DNA of 64,000 nt. It comes from Gymnodinialimonas sp. 202GB13-11. Lineage in GTDB: Bacteria; Pseudomonadota; Alphaproteobacteria; Rhodobacterales; Rhodobacteraceae. How positions within the stretch are numbered: the stretch's first letter is position 1; each line of letters opens with the position of its first letter. Positions 26,611 through 35,140 of the stretch are shown one piece after another. The notes beneath the pieces are model-generated. The model made no database searches, was not told where the DNA came from, and saw only the letters and a list, made by a program, of their open reading frames with translations. The translations under genes and the position numbers were made by a program. Where the stretch lies: the NCBI RefSeq assembly GCF_040932485.1, contig NZ_JBFRBH010000001.1:806001-870000 (forward strand), read 5' to 3'.

Positions 26611-28320
26611 TTGCCGCCTAAAAATCTTGTTGCCCTACTTTTCACCACCACCGCCACATTTCTCGCCGCAAGTGCAACCTTGGCTCAAGGCATTGATTTG
26701 CCAGCGCAAACCGTAGTTGATGAACAGCTTGCCCAACTGAACCAGAACGTGCCTGGCACGATCTTTGCCATGCAGCCCTATCGCAATGCGCAGACGTTGA
26801 CCGGTGAGGATGGCACCACCTACACCCTGACCTCGCTGAACCCCCGGGTGAACTCGTGGTTCGTCTTGGAAATCGCTCCGGAAGGGGGGCGGTCGCGCTT
26901 CGCTCACTTTGAAAACGGGGCGCCGGACACCTGGGACATCTCCCTGATTGATGAAGATGGCCCAACCCTTCTGATCGAAGGGGAGGGCGACAGTTTTGCC
27001 TGTGCCCCATGGGATGATGGTGAATTGGAAGAGGCGCAAACAAGTGCTTTGCCATTCGCGCCCGTTTGCGATTGGAGCCTTTTTGTTCGCAATCCCGTCT
27101 CAGGCAATCGCACGACCCGCGAAGCCGTTGCAGAATTCCTGCGCGACAATATCGTTTTTGGCGAATCGATTGTGAATCTAATCAAAGGCGCGTTCTTTGA
27201 AGATGCATTCATGGTGTCGTCCGAGGGCGAGGAGGAAGTCGAGGAAATTGACGGTGTCGAGTTGTTGGGAACGGCCTTGCTCGACAGCACGCCCAATATG
27301 CGCCCCTACATGGGATTTGAGCTAAGCGGCACCGACGCTGGCGCGATGACAGCTGGATCGTGGTACGAAGTAGAAAGTAGCCCCGGTATCTACGCCTCTG
27401 TTATGCAGCCTTCGATGATCGCCAACGAGGTGTTCCAAGTGCCGGGTGCGAACGGATTGGACAGCATCGAGCGGCGCGCGGATGTCTACCTTGTTGCCTT
27501 TGACATGGCGCGGTTTGAAATTGGCTATGAATTGGGGACGGAGCATCCCCGGCTTGGCTGGTCGTCTCGTCCTTCCAACCGACACGGGCAAGGACGCGGG
27601 CCGGACGGATTTGACCAGCCCGATCCATTGGTCCGGACCGGTATGCTGAGCCCGGCTTTCGTCGAACGTGTTGCGGCGACCTTTACCGGCGGGTTTAAGC
27701 GCGACCACGGCGCGTGGCGGTTTGGCGATTACGCGACTTTCAACTACGGCCATCATTACGGCTTCATGCAGAATGGCGTCCTGATTTCCCGCCTGTGGCC
27801 AAACCTTGCGACCATGTACCTCACGCAGGATGGTGAGGTCGATATGCGCACCTGGTCGGAAGAAGATGATGCACTTCTGTCCGATCTGGTCTTCGCCCGC
27901 CAGAACGGCGTGCCAATTATCGAAGACGGTGTTCCGGGCGGGCGCGTTACCTCTTGGGGCGGCGGCAACTGGTCCGGTGATGCGAATGCGACGCTGCGCA
28001 CCCTGCGCGGTGGGGCCTGCATGCGAACCGTGGAAGGGCGGCAATTCCTGATATACGCCTACTTCTCTTCGGCCACCCCGTCGGCCATGGCGCGCACATT
28101 CCAGGCCTACCAATGCGACTACGCCATGCTGCTCGACATGAATTCGCAGGAGCACACTTACATGGCGCTCTACGTCCATGATGAAGAGGGTGAGGAAGAG
28201 ATGCAGTGGCAGCACCTCGTCTCGGGCATGGCGGAAGCGGATCCGGACAATGGCCGCATCGCGCGCTTCATCGGTGCGCCGGACAATCGTGATTTCTTTT
28301 ACCTTTTGCGGAGGCAGTGA
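26611..28320 (+). CDS. Exported protein resembling phosphodiester glycosidase (NAGPA/DUF2233) at its C-terminus
   Basis: 569 residues from a TTG start at 26611, preceded by GGAG at 26599-26602. The TTG is favoured because the frame then opens with a signal peptide (residues 1-26, cleavage near TLAQ-G) and no ATG precedes it. Residues about 360-540 follow a phosphodiester-glycosidase-like order: GFMQNGVLISRLWPNLATMYL, an NGVPIIEDG turn, a LRGGACMRTVEGRQFLIYAYF strand pair and YAMLLDMNSQEH in place of the usual NLDGGGS. The N-terminal 350 residues are unrecognised. Coupled by TGATG to the next gene. Confidence 0.6.
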   Translation: MPPKNLVALLFTTTATFLAASATLAQGIDLPAQTVVDEQLAQLNQNVPGTIFAMQPYRNAQTLTGEDGTTYTLTSLNPRVNSWFVLEIAPEGGRSRFAHFENGAPDTWDISLIDEDGPTLLIEGEGDSFACAPWDDGELEEAQTSALPFAPVCDWSLFVRNPVSGNRTTREAVAEFLRDNIVFGESIVNLIKGAFFEDAFMVSSEGEEEVEEIDGVELLGTALLDSTPNMRPYMGFELSGTDAGAMTAGSWYEVESSPGIYASVMQPSMIANEVFQVPGANGLDSIERRADVYLVAFDMARFEIGYELGTEHPRLGWSSRPSNRHGQGRGPDGFDQPDPLVRTGMLSPAFVERVAATFTGGFKRDHGAWRFGDYATFNYGHHYGFMQNGVLISRLWPNLATMYLTQDGEVDMRTWSEEDDALLSDLVFARQNGVPIIEDGVPGGRVTSWGGGNWSGDANATLRTLRGGACMRTVEGRQFLIYAYFSSATPSAMARTFQAYQCDYAMLLDMNSQEHTYMALYVHDEEGEEEMQWQHLVSGMAEADPDNGRIARFIGAPDNRDFFYLLRRQ

Positions 28321-29348
28321 TGGCTATTCAAACGACCTTGAAGGCGGCCTGTGCGGTGATTGCACTGGTATTGTCAGGCGGCGCGGCGGATGCCCAATCG
28401 CTTGCCGAACGCAATGAGCTTCTGTTCCAACAATTGCAGGAAATCCGGGGGCTTTCGAACTCAGAAATCAATCGGGTGCGAGAGATTTTCGCAGGCTCCC
28501 CTAATGGCTGGATGGGGCAAGGCAACCCTGCCGTGACGCAGCATCCGCTGACGCCGGAAGAAGCCGCTGCACGTCTTGGCGGCACTGTGGAGCAAGTGCA
28601 GGCAAGCTATCGGAACCGCGAATACGAACGCATCTGCGGCGGTCCGTACATGGTGCCGCTCTACGACCCTGAAACGCAAACGCCTCGCGATGCAACGGTT
28701 TGTGCGGATATGTTTGAATACCCAAACATCCCAATGGTTTATCCCGTAGTATGGGTGCGCGCCAATGAGGCCGCGCAGCTTTGTGCTGCTGAAGGTGGGC
28801 GGATCGGTGATGCGCATGAATGGGAGGGGGCAGCGGCCGGCCAATTGCTGCCGCCGGATTACCCGTTCGACATGATCAGGGGTATGGGCCTTTCCGCCGC
28901 TGTGAACACCATGCGGAATTGGCACAATAACCATTACGCCAGCACCTCCGGCACCTATTCCATCGGCGCATGGCAATCCGGCGTGTGTGCGACCGGCTCG
29001 TTCAAAAATGCCTCATGCAACGGCGGCTCGTTCCAAGGCTGTGGGTCCAACACCTATCCAGCGGGCAGCTTCCCTTCGTGTCAGTCACCACTTGGGGTCT
29101 ATGACATCGACGGCAACGCAGCCGAGCATATGAACCTGCCGTTGGCCGAAGATCAGATGGCGTCTGCTGGTTCGACGACGCTCGGCGTGACCGAGATGAA
29201 AGGGTCGTGGTTCATTTGGGATACCATCCGCGCACATGAGCATTGGGCCCGGTGGCGCGCACCCTTCTGGCACGGCACCCGCGTGATGAGCGAGGGGAGC
29301 CACCGGAATTACCACTTAGGGTTCCGCTGTTTCCGAGACGTGCGGTAA
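28320..29348 (+). CDS. Exported formylglycine-generating-enzyme (SUMF1/FGE-sulfatase)-fold protein
   Basis: 342 residues; the ATG overlaps the preceding stop and GGAGG lies five bases upstream. A signal peptide ends near AADA-QS. The FGE-sulfatase fold is visible as VCADMFEYPN, PVVWVRANEAAQLCAAEGGRIGDAHEWEGAA, GVYDIDGNAAEHMN and the terminal LGFRCFRDV. Classic FGEs carry a paired active-site Cys late in the domain; here the cysteines are clustered in a GSF-rich insert (about residues 220-262), so sulfatase-activating chemistry is doubtful. It may instead be a related oxidase or binding domain. A strong terminator follows. Confidence 0.8.
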   Translation: MAIQTTLKAACAVIALVLSGGAADAQSLAERNELLFQQLQEIRGLSNSEINRVREIFAGSPNGWMGQGNPAVTQHPLTPEEAAARLGGTVEQVQASYRNREYERICGGPYMVPLYDPETQTPRDATVCADMFEYPNIPMVYPVVWVRANEAAQLCAAEGGRIGDAHEWEGAAAGQLLPPDYPFDMIRGMGLSAAVNTMRNWHNNHYASTSGTYSIGAWQSGVCATGSFKNASCNGGSFQGCGSNTYPAGSFPSCQSPLGVYDIDGNAAEHMNLPLAEDQMASAGSTTLGVTEMKGSWFIWDTIRAHEHWARWRAPFWHGTRVMSEGSHRNYHLGFRCFRDVR

Positions 29349-29369
29349 AGCAAATTCGACATATGAAAG

Positions 29370-29394
29370 CGGCGCCCGATGAGGCGCCGTTTTT
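29370..29394 (+). terminator. Intrinsic terminator after the FGE-like gene
   Basis: CGGCGCC and GGCGCCG form a 7-bp stem with a 6-base loop, followed by TTTTT and a further T-rich stretch. It ends the two-gene transcript 20 bases after the stop. Confidence 0.88.
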
Positions 29395-29413
29395 CGTTTT
29401 AGATGGGGTCGTG

Positions 29414-30919
29414 TCAGAGAGACGCCAACCGAACCGTCGCGCCCGTCAGCGCGCCGTCCGAATTCAGGAAGCCAGCGTAGCGTTCGTCGGTCAGCAATTC
29501 GCGCAGATCGACGGCTTCGCCATTTACATAGGCCGTCCGGCTGACGAGACGGATGCCGTGGGAATAATCCGCGTAATACTCACCATGCACGGTCGACAGT
29601 GGCTGGATGGCGTTGCCGTTCGTGCGGTGCCAGCCATAGATCGCCACGCGACCGGGGTTGCGTGACAGGCGGTTGGCGATGACGAGGTCCTTCTTGTGAC
29701 CGGCCACCAACATGCCCTGCTGCGCCCCGGCGCGAGCGAATTGGGCGTCAATCGTCTGGTCATGGGTCACGAAATAGCTGGTCGACGACATGGACGAGCC
29801 GGGTGTCATCGGCGAGGGCGCCACGCGCACATCGGCCTGCCGGTAGATCGCATCCACCATCGAGGTGGTCGGCAGCATCATGTCAAAAGCATCGGCGACG
29901 CGCAGGGCGGCGGGCAGGCCAAGCGGCACACGCACATGATCGCTGTCTGATCCGATGGCCAGATAGTCGGGCGTTACGCAGATCGTCACGGTTACGGAGC
30001 GGCCGCCGACGGTTCCGTCAAATGTCACGGGATGCAGGTCGCGCATATAACTTGGCATGTTGCCGTTCAGCGCTTCTTGCACCAGCCGGTTGTCGCGGCT
30101 TGAGCCGGAACCATTGCCAACCGACGCCATAACGGCGGAGCCCGCCGCAGCGGAGCCGGGGCGGCGTGGCATTTCACGGGCGAGGCGGGGCGAGCAATCA
30201 CCACCGCTGCCGCCAAACAGGCTGCCGCGCGGGATTTCACCAACCTCGCCACGCGCCACTTCGATCTCCAGATCATCGGGGCGCGCGGCGACGCGGGTCA
30301 CGAGGCTTTCAGGGCGCAGCGACGGGCGGGGGCTTGCCGCAGCGAGAAGTTCAGAGGTTTGCGGCCCAGTTTCGGGGTCGGGCCATGCTGGCGTTGTAGT
30401 GCCATTGGGGCGCGCAATCGGCTCCGGGAAGGTCCGTGCGCGGGCGATTGTGATATTGCGGGCCACGGTCAGAATGTCGGGGCCCTGCGATGGGCGTGGC
30501 AAAGGCTCCACACTGGGGCGTCCTTCAACAACAGTGTAGGGCGCGGGTCCGGTCGCACCGGGTTCAACTGCTGCGGGTGCATTCGTTGGTGCAAGGCCCG
30601 GTGCCGTGCGTGTGCGTGGCCCCATGTCGATGGCGACAGACACAGTCGTGTCAAAGACTTCGGGGAGCGGATAGGCGTGATCCGGCTGCACGTTTGGGGC
30701 GGGTGCACTAGCAACCTCACGCGCCATATCCACGCGCCGCGCATCCAAGGCATTGGAATAGACGACATAACCACAGGTGGAGGTCATAACGGTCGACGCC
30801 AGAACCAGCCCCAGAACGCCATTGGGGCGTTCAAAGAAGCCGGGCTTGCGACTTGCTACCTGCACCTTGTCGGCCCGCGCGCGTCCGCGCACGATTTTGG
30901 CCGTTACTGTCCCATTCAT
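29414..30919 (-). CDS. Membrane-anchored protein with conserved-looking C-terminal domain, function unknown
   Basis: 501 residues. A basic N-terminus precedes one transmembrane helix (about 34-56). A Pro/Ala/Arg-rich disordered stretch (about 60-250) likely spans the periplasm. The C-terminal 200 residues are folded-looking: ITICVTPDYLAIG-type strands, DAFDMMLPTTSMVDAIYRQADVRV, GMLVAGHKKDLVIANRL, VAIYGWHRTNGNAIQPLSTVHGEYYADYSHGIRLV. His residues in AGHKKD, GWH, TVHGEYYADYSH could form a catalytic or metal site. The family is not recognised. It is on the strand of the upstream arabinan-type operon but separated by 170 bases. Confidence 0.6.
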   Translation of the reverse strand: MNGTVTAKIVRGRARADKVQVASRKPGFFERPNGVLGLVLASTVMTSTCGYVVYSNALDARRVDMAREVASAPAPNVQPDHAYPLPEVFDTTVSVAIDMGPRTRTAPGLAPTNAPAAVEPGATGPAPYTVVEGRPSVEPLPRPSQGPDILTVARNITIARARTFPEPIARPNGTTTPAWPDPETGPQTSELLAAASPRPSLRPESLVTRVAARPDDLEIEVARGEVGEIPRGSLFGGSGGDCSPRLAREMPRRPGSAAAGSAVMASVGNGSGSSRDNRLVQEALNGNMPSYMRDLHPVTFDGTVGGRSVTVTICVTPDYLAIGSDSDHVRVPLGLPAALRVADAFDMMLPTTSMVDAIYRQADVRVAPSPMTPGSSMSSTSYFVTHDQTIDAQFARAGAQQGMLVAGHKKDLVIANRLSRNPGRVAIYGWHRTNGNAIQPLSTVHGEYYADYSHGIRLVSRTAYVNGEAVDLRELLTDERYAGFLNSDGALTGATVRLASL

Positions 30920-31089
30920 CTTGAGGCTCTGCCCCTTTGTTATGCCGTCGCGGTGCCTGCCCGCGTCTTGCTGTCCCGTCGATTTGTTCGTCCCTATGAC
31001 GGAAGTGTTAAATTAGCAACAAGGCCAATTCAGATTGTACATACCGCTTGAATTTTGCGCGGAATCTTGCCAGCCGGGCGTTTTCCCGC

Positions 31090-31824
31090 TCAGAGCGAGG
31101 TTTTCTTGAAGACCGGCTCAGGGATGTTGCGGATCACGGCCATCACGACGCCCCAGATGGGGCGGGTGTAGATGACGTTTTTCTGTTTCTCGACCGCTTT
31201 CAGAACGGCTGCCCCAACCTCGGCAGGTTCCGCTGTCAGCGGGCCGGGCGTGTCCATACCATCCAGCATCGCGGTGCGCACGAAGCCGGGCAGGACGGTC
31301 ACGACATGAACGCCCTTTTTGGCCAAGCGGTTGCGCAGACCCGACAGGAAGGCGGTGAAGCCGGCCTTGGCGGAGCCGTAGACGTAGTTCGACGCGCGCC
31401 CCCGGTCGCCTGCAACCGACGAAATGCCGACGATGCTACCAGAGCCCCGTGCCTCCATCGCGTTTGCCAGATGCGCCAGAACGCTGGCCGGGCCCTCAAA
31501 GTTGGATCGCATGACATGGGCGGCGGCTTGAGGGTCGGCTTCACTTTGAGCTTGTTCGCCCATTGCGCCGACCGCGCAAACGGCGACCTCTGGCAAAACA
31601 GGGAGGCCTTCTACGAATGCCGCGTGACTGTCCAAGGTCAGGGCGTCGAAATCGTGCAGCGTGACCTCTACGCCGTAGCGTGTGCGTAGGTCGGCGGCAT
31701 CCTCTTCCAGCCTGGCGGAATTACGTGCTGCAAGCTGGATCGGATGCCCTGCCTCGGCAAAGCTGCGGGCGACGGCACGCGCAATGCCCGAGGCCGCGCC
31801 AAGGATCAGGACCGGGCCGCTCAT
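31090..31824 (-). CDS. DprE2-like SDR (decaprenylphosphoryl-2-keto-erythropentose reductase family)
   Basis: 244 residues. A classical SDR with the cofactor loop LILGAASGIARAVARSFA, active-site Ser in VGISSVAGDRGRASN and YVYGSAKAG (Tyr-x-x-x-Lys). In mycobacteria DprE2 reduces the keto intermediate made by DprE1, completing epimerisation of polyprenylphosphoryl ribose to arabinose. The identification rests mainly on the coupled DprE1-like and UbiA genes: its ATG overlaps the dprE1-like stop (31821-31824). Last gene of the four-gene operon. Confidence 0.85.
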   Translation of the reverse strand: MSGPVLILGAASGIARAVARSFAEAGHPIQLAARNSARLEEDAADLRTRYGVEVTLHDFDALTLDSHAAFVEGLPVLPEVAVCAVGAMGEQAQSEADPQAAAHVMRSNFEGPASVLAHLANAMEARGSGSIVGISSVAGDRGRASNYVYGSAKAGFTAFLSGLRNRLAKKGVHVVTVLPGFVRTAMLDGMDTPGPLTAEPAEVGAAVLKAVEKQKNVIYTRPIWGVVMAVIRNIPEPVFKKTSL

Positions 31825-33122
31825 AGCCCCAGCCTTTCCGATTGCATGGACGTGAAGCGGTCGGTCAGGCCAGCCTGTTTGCGCATGGCCGCGTAGGCCT
31901 TAGCCCGCGGGTCGGCTTTGGCCACTGCCTCCGGCATACGCGCATCTTTCGCAAGGTAGAAGCGCCCGCCATGGGCGAGGGTGATTTCATCCAGTCTGCT
32001 CATCAACTCAAGGCTCCGTTCTGACGCGGGGAAGTCCAGGGCCAGCGTATAACCGGGCATTGGGAAGGAAAAATGGCCGGATTGCGACCCGAACCGTTTC
32101 AGGACTGACAAGACCGATCCGGTTTGCGAAGCGGCGATTGTGTCCATCAATTCGGCCAGCCCGGCGGCGGATGCCTCTTCCGGGAGCGCGCATTGGAATT
32201 GGAGGAAACCGTTCCGCCCATATAGGCGGTTCCAATTCGATAATGCGTCGAGAGGGTAGAAGTAACTGTCCCAATCCACCAGTGCGTGACCGGCGCGCTT
32301 GGCCCCGCGCCGCCAGTAGATGCCGGTCAGGGCGCGGAGCCAAAGGCCGCGAAACAGGAAGGGCGGCGCGCCGAACGGGACAGGGAGTTTGCGTTTCTGT
32401 CTGACGTCGAAGGGGCGCCAACGGCTTGGCAAATCCTCCAGCGTAGCGTGTCGGCCCAGGAGTAGCAGGGTATGCCCGTGGTGCGGCCCGTCGGAACAGT
32501 CGATCCACGCAACGGAATAGGGGGCATCCTGTGTCTCTGCGAAGGCATCGAGCGTGTCTTGAAGCGACGTTAAGGCACGGGTTTCCTGCGCTATATACAT
32601 CGTCTCTACTTTGCGCAGGCGGATCTGGGCGCGCAGGATCACGCCGGTCAGCCCCATGCCGCCAAGCGTCCAGTCGAACAGGTCATCGCCGGGCGTTGCG
32701 CGCGTGACGGTGCCGTCGGGCCCCATAACATCAACCCAGTCCACGCAAGAGCGGAATGAGCCGTCGAGGTGATGGTTCTTGCCATGGACATCCGCCGCAA
32801 TCGCCCCGCCGAGGCTGACATATTTGGTGCCGGGCGTGACCATGGGAAACCAGCCGCGTGGCAGGAGGGTGTGAATGATATCGGCCAGAAGAACGCCCGC
32901 CTCGGCGACCAGAACGCCGTCTTCAAACGACAGCATCCGGTCCATGCCAGTCATGGCCAGCGTTTGCCCCCGGTTCATCGCGGCATCGCCATAGGCGCGG
33001 CCATTCCCTCGCGCAATCAGGGCGGCGGTGGCAATGGCGGCCTCTACATCCGCCTGCGTGCGGGCGGATACGATTTTGCACTCCGCTTTCGGGAACCGGC
33101 CCCAGCCGCTGATCAAACTCAT
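31821..33122 (-). CDS. DprE1-like FAD-dependent decaprenylphosphoryl-ribose oxidase
   Basis: 433 residues, VAO-type flavoprotein. The FAD domain holds ARGNGRAYGDAAMN (about 37-50), PGTKYVSLGGAIAADVHGKNHH with His113 aligning to the mycobacterial active-site His, and GGMGLTGVILRAQI. The C-terminal domain has FPMPGYTLALDFP and YLAKDAR, whose Lys392 matches the catalytic Lys418 of M. tuberculosis DprE1. The residue at the benzothiazinone-target Cys387 position is Ala361. The reaction is oxidation of the 2-OH of lipid-linked ribose. Overlaps gtrA and dprE2 by 4 bases at each end. Confidence 0.87.
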   Translation of the reverse strand: MSLISGWGRFPKAECKIVSARTQADVEAAIATAALIARGNGRAYGDAAMNRGQTLAMTGMDRMLSFEDGVLVAEAGVLLADIIHTLLPRGWFPMVTPGTKYVSLGGAIAADVHGKNHHLDGSFRSCVDWVDVMGPDGTVTRATPGDDLFDWTLGGMGLTGVILRAQIRLRKVETMYIAQETRALTSLQDTLDAFAETQDAPYSVAWIDCSDGPHHGHTLLLLGRHATLEDLPSRWRPFDVRQKRKLPVPFGAPPFLFRGLWLRALTGIYWRRGAKRAGHALVDWDSYFYPLDALSNWNRLYGRNGFLQFQCALPEEASAAGLAELMDTIAASQTGSVLSVLKRFGSQSGHFSFPMPGYTLALDFPASERSLELMSRLDEITLAHGGRFYLAKDARMPEAVAKADPRAKAYAAMRKQAGLTDRFTSMQSERLGL

Positions 33123-33529
33123 GCCGCGCCCTCGCGGAAGACGAACCGGCGGTCGAGTTGGTACTTGGTCACATAGCCGATGGTCAGGCCGATAACCGCG
33201 CCAAGTTCGCGGGCTAAGTCTGTGCCCCAGATCAGCCAGAATCCGGTCTCCATCGCCCAGAAAATCACGGTCGTGGCCACACCCATCAGCGAATAGAGGC
33301 CAAACTGCTTGCCCTGCGCGGCAGCGCCCGCGGTGCGGTCAAAGAAAATCCAGCGCTTGTCCAAGACATATTTCACCACCAGCCCCGCCAGCGTTCCGGC
33401 GCCGAGGGCCAGCGTGAACCAAACACCGCTTTCTCCGCCAAGCAGAACTAAGCGCTGAACGGCCAGGTTCACGATCACGGCCACCATGGCGAAGGCTGTG
33501 TACCGGATGACCAACGTGGTCCGGCTCAT
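33119..33529 (-). CDS. GtrA-family small membrane protein
   Basis: 136 residues with four transmembrane segments and the GtrA-type ends VKYVLDKRWIFFDR and TKYQLDRRFVFRE. GtrA proteins take part in moving or presenting polyprenyl-linked sugars. The mycobacterial homologue Rv3789 lies beside dprE1/dprE2 in the same way. Start and stop overlap ubiA and dprE1 (ATGA each). Confidence 0.9.
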   Translation of the reverse strand: MSRTTLVIRYTAFAMVAVIVNLAVQRLVLLGGESGVWFTLALGAGTLAGLVVKYVLDKRWIFFDRTAGAAAQGKQFGLYSLMGVATTVIFWAMETGFWLIWGTDLARELGAVIGLTIGYVTKYQLDRRFVFREGAA

Positions 33530-35013
33530 AGGAAAACCGCGCCTAGGGTCAGCACAGCGCAGAATGCGACGACCAGACGCGAGGTGGAGTTTGTCATGGC
33601 AAAGATCATCGGATCGTCGTGCATCTCACCCCTGTCTGCGACCAAAACCAATCGGCTGATCCAAAAGATCAAAAGCGGGCAAATGCCCCAAAGCAGCCAC
33701 GGCGCGCCGAATTTTGCCTGTGTCGCGGGCTCATCCACATAAAGCGCGAGGACCAGCACAGCGAGATAGCCCGATGTGATTGCCATCTGGCTGACCACGC
33801 GCCGATCCTCAGGCTGGTAGCCACGGCGCGATGCCTCGCGGCCTGCGGTTTCGCTATCGGTCAGCTCGGCCAACCGCTTCACCGCCGCGAGGGCGAAGAA
33901 GATGAACATCGAAAAGGCCAGGATCCATGCCGAAAGCGGTGATCCCATCGCGACGCCGCCTGCAATGATCCTGAGTGTGAATAGGAACGCCAGAACGCAA
34001 ATGTCGATCAACGTGTGCTGCTTGAGCCGGACGGAATAGGCCACCGTTGCCACGAAATAGAGAGCCACAACCGCCAGCAAAGCAGGCGATACCAGCAGTG
34101 CCAGCACAAGGGCTGCAACCAATAATATGGGTATGGCGACCGTCCCGAGCGCTGTGGACAAGGCCCCGGATGCAAATGGCCGGGAGCGCTTGCGCGGGTG
34201 GCTGCGATCATCCGTCAGGTCCAAAAGATCGTTGATCAGATAACCCGCAGACGCTGCGAGGCTAAGCGACAGGAACGCCGCCAATACCGGCAAGAGGGCC
34301 GGTGCCCCGTAACTCGGGTCGGCAACGAGCGGAACAAGAACCAGCAGGTTCTTCAGCCATTGCTGCGGGCGCATGGCGCGGCTTAGCGCCTCGATAGGCG
34401 CTTCGCGTTCCAGATGCTCGGCCGGGGTCGATCCGCTATCCAGTGCCGCGCGCACCCTCGACGATGCGCCGACGGAGATGGCACGCTCTGCCTGCTCCCA
34501 AACCACGAGGTCAGCCGCACTGTCACCGATATAAGTGTAGCCGCCCGGGAACCGGTCGATCAGGAATGACGCTTTGTCCACACCCTTCAGGTTGCGCACA
34601 CCGTCCGAGCCGTGGACCTCGTCAAAAATATCCAGATGCTCCGCGACAGCCTCAGCCATGTCTTGATCGGTGGCTGTAACAAGCGCTGCACGTCCGCCTT
34701 CGACCCGCCACGCTTTTACCTTGTCAACCACCTCCGCGTCGTAGGGCAGGGTAGTGACATCAACCTCGGCAAGGTCCGCAATTGCGCGTTTGAACGGCGC
34801 CCGCCCGTCGCGCAGTTTCCCCGCCGCCCGCACGGTCGCCCAAAGATCGCGGCCCATCGCGGACCAGAGGCCTTCAAACAGCATGTCGGACCGCAGCAGG
34901 GTTCCGTCCAGATCGACCGCAAGAACGGCTGCGTTTGCGTCGGTATCGGGGGTTGCGGAGGGTGGATTTTCGGGCGGCTGTGTCAGTGTTTTCAATCCTT
35001 TGAAGCAATGCAT
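33526..35013 (-). CDS. HAD phosphatase-UbiA prenyltransferase fusion (decaprenyl-phosphate phosphoribosyltransferase-like)
   Basis: 495 residues from the ATG at 35013 (AAGGAG and GAGG upstream; an ATG at 35064 is possible). The N-terminal HAD domain (about 30-190) has VDLDGT (Asp34, Asp36), LVTATD, Lys147 in VDKASF and YIGDSAADLV. The C-terminal UbiA domain (about 210-495, seven to nine helices) has NDLLDLTDDRSHPRKRSRP and YSVRLKQHTLIDICVLAFLF, closely matching the Rv3806c type that joins phosphoribosyl diphosphate to decaprenyl phosphate. The fused HAD domain could remove the 5-phosphate, the step done by a separate phosphatase in mycobacteria. First gene of the operon. Confidence 0.87.
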   Translation of the reverse strand: MHCFKGLKTLTQPPENPPSATPDTDANAAVLAVDLDGTLLRSDMLFEGLWSAMGRDLWATVRAAGKLRDGRAPFKRAIADLAEVDVTTLPYDAEVVDKVKAWRVEGGRAALVTATDQDMAEAVAEHLDIFDEVHGSDGVRNLKGVDKASFLIDRFPGGYTYIGDSAADLVVWEQAERAISVGASSRVRAALDSGSTPAEHLEREAPIEALSRAMRPQQWLKNLLVLVPLVADPSYGAPALLPVLAAFLSLSLAASAGYLINDLLDLTDDRSHPRKRSRPFASGALSTALGTVAIPILLVAALVLALLVSPALLAVVALYFVATVAYSVRLKQHTLIDICVLAFLFTLRIIAGGVAMGSPLSAWILAFSMFIFFALAAVKRLAELTDSETAGREASRRGYQPEDRRVVSQMAITSGYLAVLVLALYVDEPATQAKFGAPWLLWGICPLLIFWISRLVLVADRGEMHDDPMIFAMTNSTSRLVVAFCAVLTLGAVFL

Positions 35014-35140
35014 CGAAGGTGCCTCACTCCTTCTGGCTTGGCTAGCGGATTCTACGCCGCGCATGGCCCAAATCTATCGACAGCTTTGAACCCGGCGGCT
35101 ATCGTCGGCCGTGTTGATTTTACTTGGGGAATTGCCTGCC

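Noticed and set aside
26382-26621. 79-codon plus-strand frame before the exported pair
   Set aside because: It overlaps the TTG start of the downstream gene in another frame and has no ribosome site or recognisable motif.
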